A stretch of 64,000 nucleotides of DNA from Schistosoma haematobium (lineage: Eukaryota; Platyhelminthes; Trematoda; Strigeidida; Schistosomatidae): assembly GCF_000699445.3 (NCBI RefSeq), contig NC_067195.1:19849287-19913286 (forward strand), read 5' to 3'. The notes under the pieces were generated by a model that was given only the letters and a program-made list of their open reading frames with translations, was not told the origin of the DNA and searched no databases. Positions 12,201 to 24,200 of this stretch are shown here, in pieces; the first letter of the stretch is position 1; each line of letters opens with the position of its first letter. The translations under genes were made by a program, and so were the position numbers.

Positions 12201-15200
12201 GATTTAAATATCACACACATAGTCAAGGAATTGAATTCTTCTATTCCGGTAGAACCAAAATTGTCTTAAAAATTTATGACAGGTCATTTATAGACTGGAA
12301 TAAATACTTAAAATACACAACCTTTTATGAATATCAATAGTCCCTTCGTAAATGTTTGTTAGTCAAAAATTTCATTAGTTCATTGGTGCCGAGCAATTCT
12401 TTTACTAAGGTAAAAGTGTTTAATGACTGACAGTAAATGGATAATACATAATTAGTATAATATTCTATTGAATAATTTAGTTCCTTACAGATGTATAGAT
12501 TATTTCCAATAAGGCCAATAATATACATAATTTGGATATTCAGGTTTTCGTAAATCAATAATTTTCAGAGTTTATTCATTAATTAAATTTTTTACGTAGT
12601 TTCCAAAACTTTAAAAAAATAAAATAAATTTGTTTCTGTTGGGGAGACTTAGAAAATTCCTCGAAAAATGCCATAAAAGACTCTGAAAACTCTGAGAAAC
12701 CCCTTATTCAATCAGCATTCAATAGACGTTTTGCCAGAAACATCTAGAAAGTAAAAAGTCACAGGTCGCGTTTCTGATTGGATGATTAATTATACTGCTA
12801 CTATGTTTAGCAGGGTTTCAGAATTTTCTGGAAGCCTAAGGCCATCTAAAATGTTATAAATACCTTGGAGTAATGCGTTTCTTCTATATTTCATGCCTTT
12901 TCTATCGTGTTCAGGTTACTGTGTAGATTTAGCCTGAGGGTTAATAGAAGTGCTTAGGAACCGAATCTAGCGTTCACTTAGAAGACTTATCAGTTTCAGT
13001 TTTACTTAGGTCTCTCAGCAAATTAATCACACTTGTTTACTGATTTGTGCTTTTTTTAAGCTGACTTTCTCTCACACTTTATTTACACAACCTAGCTATG
13101 CAGATATTGTGGACGTCGAAACTTTAAAGAAATTGGTCATTACAATTATACTGTTAAGCAGTTTAAATTATTAAAGTAAATCTCTCACTAATTTTGCTGT
13201 AAATATATTATCAAATAACTAATTTTAAATTTTAAATTACCTTTCTGAAATGTGGCCGTAAATCCTTGTTTTTCTACTGAGCTATCTGATACAAACTTTA
13301 CATACATCACATTATTGGTCGATTTAATTGGAGTGGGTAGATGTGATCCACATAGTTTTTTCAGCAGTGGGGATGTATCTTTTAAACCATCACGTACCTC
13401 TAGGTAATCGTATACACAGGTATCATGTTTTTCTAGCTGTGAATTATCATTTTAGAAAATGAAAAGATCAACAATCCAGGTTATGAATGCTTAACTCAAG
13501 AAAAAATATAAGAATTAAACAAACCAGCTGAAAATGAACATTTATTTAGTCTGTTCACTTATAAGCCAACAGGTATCGAGCTAGAATATAGATCTAAAAA
13601 TAAGCTATACTCAAATTTTCATCATCAGTTGACTTGATGATATAGAGCACTTTTACTGCATGATAAACAGGTTAATTGAACCATTTTGATTACTTTTTTC
13701 TATTTTTTTAAACATTATTTAGCGACAAATAATCAATTTAATGTGTCTACAAAAGTCTCTATAGTTGTATAGTTCTACGATTAGCATTGTACCGTAAATA
13801 CTGATTGTGATGAATTCTAATGATCTATCTATGAAAAATCAACCCCAGAAAATATTTAGGCTAAAAGTAATATTTGCAGACCTAAATATAAATATTTATT
13901 ATCATATCAATGTTTATAGATTATCATTCATACAAAGTCAGTTAAGGATCCCTGTATTACAACCTTACTAAAACAGACTTAATTGTTTTGTTATTGTTAA
14001 AATAGCTTTTTATGCACTGGAAACACTCAACTTGAAGCTTAAGGTTGTAAAATGTAAAAAAATGACTGAACACTATTTAAATCCACACTGGGTGCTACAT
14101 CACAAAACATACACAGAATTTCTTAATCATAGACTTTTAACTCACCTGAAATGAATGAAATATCAATGCAACAGAATAACCAACGGGAACAATAATTTGC
14201 CAAACACACTCTTTACTTGGTCGATAAAATTCAGGGTAATTTGGACTTGTTAGTGTCCCTTCTTCCATTTGTAATTCTCCACCACATATAGCTAAAGGGG
14301 AAAATATTTATGAACATGTAAACTTCAGAGTACTTTTTCTACACATTTTGTTTGAAATCTTAAGAAGTAGTGAAATAGAAAGAGTGAATTGATGGTTTTA
14401 TGTAAGTTTTAGTGCTCTTCCTATCGGAGCCATGAAGTTTTAAATAAATGACTGTTTTCTTTCTGAAACCTCACATTGATACTTACATGAAGAATTCCTG
14501 TTAACGCTACAGCTAAGATTTATTTATGAGTAAGTGTTATAAATATTGCTGAAATTCATGAATGTTTATCTTACACCAGAAGACACAAATTCCAATTGAA
14601 ATTCAGATTTTTCATCACAGAATTCTACGCAATAAAGAGAATTTCAAAAGGTTAACATAATTCATTATTCAAATGTATAAACTTAAGAAGTATGAGTTGG
14701 AAAATTATTTTTTCTGGAAAGGACTGCCCAGGACAAGGTTGGATGGAGAATGCTGGTGAGCGGCCTATGCTCCTTCACGAGGAGTAACAGGCGTAAGTAA
14801 ACATGAGTTGGAAAATAGTGTTCAAAATAATTAGGATACTTTAAGTAAATGAAAAGGACAGTATTAAATCATTTAATTATCACCTTCATAATCAGCGATA
14901 AAACCTGTAGTCATACTCCCAGCAGATCTTCTATATTCTAACCAAAGACGTGATCCAGTTGAAATTAACTGTGGAGGTAAATTTTGACCACAGTAACGAC
15001 CTAAATAAAGATCGGAATAAAAAAAATTTGCAAAATAAGAATATTGTATACAAATTGATAATAACACACTAATGTTAGATCTATAGGAAACAACATGTAA
15101 ACTAATCTATTTCTGATGTAGTTCATACGGAAAAAGTTGTGAATAATAAGCTTTGAACATTAATCAAATACGTATCTCTCATAATATTACCGATGATTTA

Positions 15201-18200
15201 TATTATAAATGAACATTATTTGAACTTAAGACTTATGGATGAAGTATAATCACCTTTCTAACTTTTATCAAAAATCTTCATATTTGAACAGGAGATTTTA
15301 ACTTATAAAGTAATCTCTTGGTATATAATCAGGTTATTAAAGTTTAGTAAAAGGGTGTCAGTAATCATAAACATTGTAGTTAACTGGCAAATATTAATGA
15401 TTAAGTTAAAGTGTATGTTACATTTAAAGATTCATCCTTATTTCTCATTGGACGAATGCATAAAACTAGATTTAAATACAATGGTCAGAGATAATAATTT
15501 ACTTAGTTATGAAATTACATTATTTAATTCAATACAAAAACTTTGATTAGAGTCAATGGTTAAAGTCTGAATCTTCTAACAAACAATTCTATATGCTGAA
15601 TTGGTTGAAGTTAGACATTAACATTGTTGGATGCCGGCTCAGTGGTCTAGTGGTTAAGCGCTCGCGCGCAAAACTGTTAGGTCATAGGTTCCAGATTTTC
15701 CATGGTGCTCTAGCTCCAATCGACTCATGATCTCAACCATTGAAATTACTATAATATCCACAGTTAGTATCAAATGATAAGTATTGTTTTATATTAGAGT
15801 TGATTAACGGTGAAACAATTCAAAATGAAAACCTCCTAGCCCTGTGAAATGAAGTAAATTATTTCTATAGTAAATTCAATTTATCAACATAATTGATAAG
15901 ATAGTTTCACATTAAAATGAAAAAAAAAATTTGTTTTATGAAAATGCATTTATGATTTAGATTACGTGATTATTGACAATTATCATAGTCAAATTAGCTC
16001 CCACGATATCATAACATGATTGGTTCAAATCTTGAAAACAAATTCAATTCTCTCAAGATTACCGATAAAATATACTGATCAATCATAACTAACTTAAAAG
16101 TTTAATCCAAGAATTTTCACCTATACCTTCAACCTTATAATACATACAGTAAGATTTCGAGCTATTTCGCCTAATCATTGAATGGCAACTTGATTCATGG
16201 AACTTTATCATCACTAATAAGTAGATTAGTTAATATTGGTCACTACTGAGTAATTAGTTAATAGGAGGAATGATAAATTGTTTGTCTCTTATTTAAATAT
16301 TCGTAGAAAAGAAGTTAACTTACCAATTAATGGTGAACCAGAATAATATCCATCTCTTATTTCTACATAATCATTAATACATGAGATACGATTGATACTT
16401 TTTTGATTTAATTCATATGCTTTATGTAAATTATTTAAATTATTTGGTGTATGTATAGAATCCTGTGTTATCGGTCCAGATATATCCATGTGTGTAAAAT
16501 TTAAACGTATCCGTTCACCTGATGCAGCATTTATTCTCCATTGACAAAGTATAGGACTAGCTGATGTGAAACCTAAAGTAGATGATGAACTTGTTTTTGA
16601 TAACTTAGATAAACGACTCATTGCTATCAATGGAACTTCTTCATTATTGAATGATCCTTTGAATGGATTATATGGAATTGTTTTTAACTGATAATTATTA
16701 TCATTGACCATACCGATTAAACTATGATCTTCACCACCATCAATTGTATTACCATTTGTTAATGATCGATAAGGATGATACATATTCTCGTTATCATCAG
16801 GTAAAAGATGATCAACTGATATAGCATTTCCTAGTTGAATGGACTGCTCCAAACCTATCGGATCGGGAAATAATGAAGAGTTGGCATTACCACCGAAACG
16901 ATCTTCTAATTTCCATGCCATTTGTGGTGAAGACAAACTTCCTACTGGTTCTAGAAGCGTACGACCACATGCTAAAATGTAGCGAAAAATATTTCGTTTA
17001 AACAAATGAACAAAATGGCACCAAAATAAATAAAATAGACCCTAATGTGTAACAAATAAAGGAGAATGAATATTTTGACGTGTTAATATTAATATTAACA
17101 TAATACATAAAACCTAACTTAAATATTTTGAGTACCGATAGACAACAGAAACCTTTTACTAGTTAAATTGAATTGATTTTATGGTTTTATTAGCCGAACC
17201 TACATACTGTAGCAAACTTACGAAACAAAACAGTTACGTAACAGCCATTTTACTCTAACGAGTGATATTGGTTTATTATTTGATTGTAAAACCTAGATTT
17301 TGAAGTCAAATTACATTCATGTTAACACTAAGGGCAACCCTGAAAATAAACGGAGAGTAAAACATTTTAAATATTTATTTGGGTGGTTTGAAGGGATAAG
17401 TTTTATTTGATGATAATCTTATTTAAAAACTGATATCAGCTGGACATTATCTTCACTCAAGACTCCTTGGTAGTACAAATCTACGGCACCGCATAAAGTC
17501 GGGCTTCTGGTCTCCAGATATTATATCAATTGCAACACATTTAGACTAATGCAATGAAATCCGGTAGTTTTCATTTCCAGTTATAATCAACTTGCAATCA
17601 TTTAATGTCGTCGAAAACTGGTTCGTTCATAACATGGTTGAGTTCTGCTAATCGCGGCTTCTCAATGGACCGTGGTGAAAACTATCTTCAAATCGAACAT
17701 ATCTCTACAAATTATATAATCGAACAATAACGATGTACTCGAAAATAAGTAACCTTGGAATGGTTTTCGAAGTTCGAATTAAAATACGTCGTTCATAACA
17801 TTCAAAAATATTATCTAGTGACTGAATCACATATGATTAGTTTAAATTTATCATCCACACAAAAAGACCCAAACTTTCTGAATATCATCCAGTGTAAAGT
17901 CTGTATGTGGCCCTGTTAACGAGTTTTAAACTGAGAACTAATATTAACTGATTCGTGCTCTTAGAAAGGTCTCCAATTAATTTTGATTTCAAATGGTCTT
18001 CCAATCAAATTTATCCCTTGAAACTATCCAAATAAACATGATAATTTTGTTCTAGGTTTATTTTCGATATTCGGTTTGTAAAGTACGTAACAATTCACTT
18101 TGGTTCTAGTCTCTAAGTATGAAAACAAATAGGTTGGAGAATGCTGGTTGGTAGCCTATGCTCCTTTGGGAGTAACAGGCGTAAGTAAGTAAGTAGACCA

Positions 18201-21200
18201 AAGTAAATAAGTAAACCGTTGCTTATTTCATTAAATGAATTTTACTTTCCTACAACTATTATTATTATTGCTAATTTCAAGAAAATCTCTTCTCTCTGAA
18301 AGATAATCAAACTATCGTAGCTATACAGCTCTCGACAATACATACATAATACGTCAAATGGAGGTTGTTTCAAATAATTTGAACGATGGCTTATTAACAT
18401 TTGTGAAGCTTCGTAGGAGAAAAGCTGGAAATTCTGAAGTAAAAATGCAGAGTTACGTTAGAAATTCAATTAAAAATATGAGCATTTTCAGCATGAATAT
18501 CTGAATTAGAGAGAGGAAAAAAGTACTAACAAGTTATTGAATACACTAGAAGAATGGTACCAAATTAATAATAAACCGCGATACAGACAGAAATAACATA
18601 CAGCTCCTTGGACACAGTACCAAGTAAAACCACATGAAACATAAAATGTTTGAGGAAATATTTATACCGAATGCTTGGATAATCTAGTTTAAATAAAGAG
18701 AAATATTCAAACGGGATATTCTATCATTGGATTTAGTTTGTATACTGAACACTTTAATTACCATCAAAACATATGCAGTAGTGAAATTTTCCCTAAAGAT
18801 TTGGATAGCTTTAAAATAGTCTCCATTATGAAATAACGTTAATCAAGGAATCATTGAAAAAAACAGAAAGCATTAGTCAGCTGTTACATTGTTGTTTAGG
18901 AACTCCTTAGTGGTTCGAACTTATGACACCACACATGATGCACTTTATGACCTTTAGATGTCTCGCCCAATGTTATATCGTCATTTTTATGTACTTTTAA
19001 TATCTTTCAATCTTCATGTCAATAGTTATAACAGTTGATGAAGTGAACAGTTGAATTAGTTAAAATGACAGAAAAAATCCTACAACTTAGAGGTAATGCT
19101 CGCCATAAACTGGTAACAGATGATCAATCATTGAAGATTGTAGAGTAATTTATAGTTGTTTATTTTGTTCTTAAATCCCTTGGAAACGGGGAATTCCAAA
19201 TTTACGTGACATAAAGCTAAGTAATTTAGTATCTCACACACAATAATGGAAAACAAAGTCAGATAATTATAGTACTGTGATTTCTGGTATAAAAATCTGT
19301 ATAAAAATAGAAATAGTCTCATAGTAGGACAAAAACAGTTATCCACCCATCTTCAGTTTGCAGTGGTTCATTCGCACTTTGTTAGTCCATGATGCAAACT
19401 AGTTTTAGACTGAACGATCTTTACAGAATGCCCATTTTAACAGAAACAATAACGTGTTATCATAAATTTAAATAATTACCTGGACATAAATAAAGTTTAT
19501 TCGTTTGTCGAATATCACCAGGACTTAACTGAATACGTTGACCAATAGGTGGTCGTGGACAACAAGCTTTTGGTCTAATTGTTTCATCTTTATTCGCTTT
19601 AGCAAATGTTCCTTTAGCGTAATGCATAATAGAACTATAGTCATATGGTTCACCAAGAGAGTTCACTTCACCTGGATCCATTTTTTTAAAATTAAAATCT
19701 TGTCCTTCAACAACATTATCGAGTAGAATATCTACATGTTCTGTAAGTATATGTAGAAGGAAATATTTCTGATAATTTTAAAGAATTATTGAAGCATAAA
19801 TTTAAAGAATGGAAATTCTTGTGTTAGTAAACTATCTAAAGGTATTAGGTAACAGATTATATTCGTTATTCTGATACCTGAAACAAACATTATTTATCGA
19901 TTTCAGTCCGATCCCGTAACTCACTTACCAAGTAAGGGTTTCAAGATTAGGTTGCATGCCACGTTGTTATACGTGAGACCTAATGATAGTACTCATTTGC
20001 CTTGACGAATATAGTTGAAGTTGGGTTCGAAACTCCGACTTAGCTGTTGGAGGTTGTATAAAGTTTGTAGCAGTAAGATTATAAAAAAATCTAGAAACAC
20101 TAAATTAGATAAACAAATACAGACAAATGAGATAGCCTACTTACAGAGTGGGATGAAGGAAGAAGAAATTGATTTTCAGCACAGGCATTTAACTTGAATC
20201 TCTAGAAGTCCTCGTTTTCATCTATCATGGTCAAAGTTTTTCAACCGACTGATACAAGCAGTCAAGGACCTAATTGTGTTGTGCTTAACATCAGTTTTAC
20301 CATCCAGAAACCTGCATTTGACAATGATATAAATAATTTACCACTGGCAAACATATTTCATAGTTTTTAATGGAAAATCGAGGAAACTATTTCCTAAGCA
20401 GGTAGAATAGTGAGTGGTCTGTGGTCACAAATAAGCGACGTGGAATATCACATATTTGTTATTTTCGTTAACTTGAATGCTACTACTGATTTGTCTTACT
20501 CGGAACAGAACAAAGAATCAAGGATTCAGAGACTCGATAGGCTATACTGGTCCGTTGTCCCCGACTCAGCTAACTCGATCCAGAAGTCCTGGTAAGATGT
20601 AGAAAGTGTATTCTACAGGCAACCAGAAAATACCAGGTTCATCAAGCACACAAATCAAGTGTATTAATACATATATATATATATATATATCGATATTGCC
20701 ATGAAAGTCTTTAAACATTTAATCGATAAGTTCGTCAATCGACTATGTGCGTGGGTGATAAGAAATGCACAAGCATACATCTTCATACAAGCTCCAAAAA
20801 GATAAAATTACAAAATATGAGTTTTGGGGATCTAACGTCCCCAACAATATTGTTTGTTCAGAGTCTTCAAGAAGTATCTGCATTATTAATCACATTATTC
20901 TTGTTTAATCCAAGCATTTCTAAAAGTGGCGCGCCTGATAATGAAATAACTTACCACCTATGTCAAATAGGGAGTTACTTGGAACCAATTTTGAAGTGTT
21001 GCCCTATATGTCATACGGAGCCGAAATTTAGAGTAGTTTTGCAACCATCATCAAAAAGTACAGGTATTTATAAACGATTGTTTAAGCAAGATACTCCAGA
21101 TCCGTCGGGTACCACCAGCAGTAACACGATGTGACAGGGAACGGATTAGCTTCTAGCTGAAGAAATTAGGAAAAAGCTCTGGAGGTGGATCGGACACACA

Positions 21201-24200
21201 TTGCGGAAATAATCAGACGGCATCTCGAGCCGAGCCCTAACTTGGGATCCTCAATGTGAAAGAGAAAAGGCGGACCAAAGAACACAGTGTGCTGGGGACT
21301 GGGAGCAGGTATCGAAAGAATGAAAAGGACATAGAGACAGTTGGAAAAGAGAATCCAGAACAGAGTTGGTTGGAGAATTCTGGTAGGCGGCCTATGCTAC
21401 TACGAGAGGTAACAGGTGTAAGTGAGCAAGCTCAACATTTAGTAGTTGACTCTTGTAAAACAGTTCTTTGTTATCCCTTCATATAAGAATTTACTCCAAA
21501 ATTATTGACACCACTTTTTTGGAGAACTGGCGACTTTTAGTGTCCCCAAATTGTTAAGTGAATACTAAACAAAACAATAAGGTATTTCCTATTGTAGGTC
21601 ATAATTGAAAATTTGATACTAAAGAATTTTTAAACATTTGAACTATTGTGGGTTTATTTTTATTTAGAATGTACAATTAGTCTAAAATAACAAAGTGGAA
21701 CTAGTACGAAACCACAGAAATACCACCCAACGTGAAAACGAAGTCAATCAGTATTAAATTATGGACCAAAATTATTGTCATTATCTCATGATCTATCTTT
21801 GTGATAGTTTTATGCTTAGAAATTAATAAATACTCAATATAGTATAGGGAAAACATTCAAGGTTATGTTAATGGTCACCGGATCTGAAGACTTGACTTAC
21901 CATCTCGATCAGGTCTAGTGTGTTCATGCCAAAATCCAATCACATGACCAAGTTCATGAATTACTATCCCTTTCTTGTCACAATTTTTTCCGATTGATAT
22001 GGCTTGTGGTTCATCTTCGCTACGTCGTCCCACGTATGAACAACACCTATTATTATTATTTTTTAAAATTGTAAATAATAATGAGTACTTTAGAAGAAAT
22101 AATATTTTACAGCAACTCTCCTAGGAAATTCAAAATCATGGATGTGCACTGCTGAGAAGTCCCATACTAGGACGAAACGGCCATCCAGTGCTTCCAGTTT
22201 TCAATGGTGGTCTAGGTCAGATTGACTCCTGAAGCTAAAATTATGTTTTTGTGTTACTAGGTATTAGTAAGTAGTATGATTCATTTGTTTTTATTTTGTC
22301 ACATCTCGAATGATATATCATCAATGACAGTTCAAATAAGGAAAGTTAATTTTTTTTTCCTAAGACTTCAGTTTGCTGTTCATAGTCACATCCTAATAGA
22401 CTAAATCTCCCACATCATTGGCATTAGTTTTCATAGATCAGAAAACTGATCATACAAAAGGTGAACGCTCGCATAATTATGAATAAGAAGTAAAAAATTA
22501 TTCACTTACTGCATTCTATTTGTAATGAGACTAATGAATTTCATGAACAGTAGTGATCATAGATAAGTTATCAAAGGAGACATAAATCATAAACTTAGTA
22601 TCTGACCTCACAATTTGGTCACATTAGTATGGATTCATTGTTTAACTTGATCAATTATAAATGTGATCAAATAAATTAACCTACATCGTAATCTTATATC
22701 CAAAAAACCCACACTGTGTTGATATTCAAAGTTGGCTATATTCATTTGGAATTATGCATAACCGAACAGTAAAACTGAACACGAAACATTAGTGTTTTGA
22801 AGACGAGAAATAGAAATTACACAATCTAATCAAGACTTTAGTAAACCAAAATTGCTGCAGCCAAAAACAGTATCTTTCAAAATAATTATAAAGTTCATCA
22901 AGTAATACCTTCCTCAATATTATCTACATAATTCTATCATCGATGCATAATTTGTGGAAACCAATTTTTACGGATACAAAATTTGTTTGAACAAATTGGA
23001 CGAATTATTAATTCACAAACGGTTGCATTTGTCTAACTATTCAAAATCTTCAGTTTTTGAAGCTATAAATGTACAATTAAAATTACCCTCAAATCTTAAT
23101 CTTTTTCTCCTTCTTTAAACACTTACCCACATGCCTTTTCAGTGAAGATTATGTAGGATCTGTGATGTGGTTGCCTTTCAACAAAACTAAGACAGGTATA
23201 ATTTTCCCAATGTCGCATAGCTTTCATAATCGTAGCTTTAGTTTCACCTAAAAAGCAAATAAAGTAAAAGAATTTCAGGACAGCATCTATAACCATTCTT
23301 ACAGAATTTAAGTTTCATTAGTCTCTTTAGCGCATCTAAGGTTTATTCGTTGAAAACAAATGTAGATCGTTAAAAAAAGCAAGTCATTTACTTCAAAAAC
23401 TGGAATTGAATTAAACATAACTGTTTTCAGCTCCCCTAAACGTTTTGTTTATCGACATTTGGCTACTTTCAATAAGTATAAGTAGCGCAAATAACATAAC
23501 GAAATTCAATGTACATATTTCAGCATCATTATTACAGTGATCTAATATAACAGATTAACTATTCAGGTATTAATGTAAAGTCGAGTATTTTTCTCTGCCA
23601 CATATTCAAATAGCGAATTCCTCATGGAGGACAGACAAATCAGTAAGTGTTTGGACTATTCAATAGCTGTTCAGTACTATTACTTCCATTGCATATGAAC
23701 TGAGTGAAACGATCTGCAGAAGTATCGAGGTGTCATCTCATGCATTACTACTACTTACTAGTGACAGAGAGTAATATTGAACAACTAAATTTAATGAATT
23801 GCTTCCTACATTTGAATAGTACACATTCCTTCCACTTCAGCTGGTTAAATAGTGAAATAGTTCTTCTAAATCAGTAAACTCTGATTCAAAATATAGTCAA
23901 GTTTGATATATTTCAAATACTGTGGCTTACTAAAATTCATGAGCTCAGTTAATGGATTTATATCTTCAAAGTGTTCGAAATGATCAGAAGTAAAAAAGCT
24001 GGTCTGAATCATCCCGGTTTAATAAAAAGTCACCGAGAATTTGTCAGTGACATGAACTTAACCTGTAACAATTAATATTGTTATGTGACTTAATCGAACA
24101 GATGAACTATACAATTCTTTCAATTCATTTTACAACCCATAGATTCTTTCTTGTTAGTTGCTCACGTGTAACCATGATCTTGTTTTATACATGCATGTAC

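Larger units (their letters stand above)
19741..21900 (-). other. Tolloid intron within protease domain
   Basis: Phase-1 intron of 2.2 kb filled with repeats: a GC-richer unclassified stretch (19900-20640), an AT dinucleotide run, an LTR end fragment and a long RTE C-terminal fragment. All are plus-strand, opposite to the gene. Confidence 0.8.

Noticed and set aside
20745..21134. 129-codon plus-strand open frame
   Set aside because: It runs through an LTR end fragment and an out-of-frame RTE relic, so it is a chance frame over repeats.
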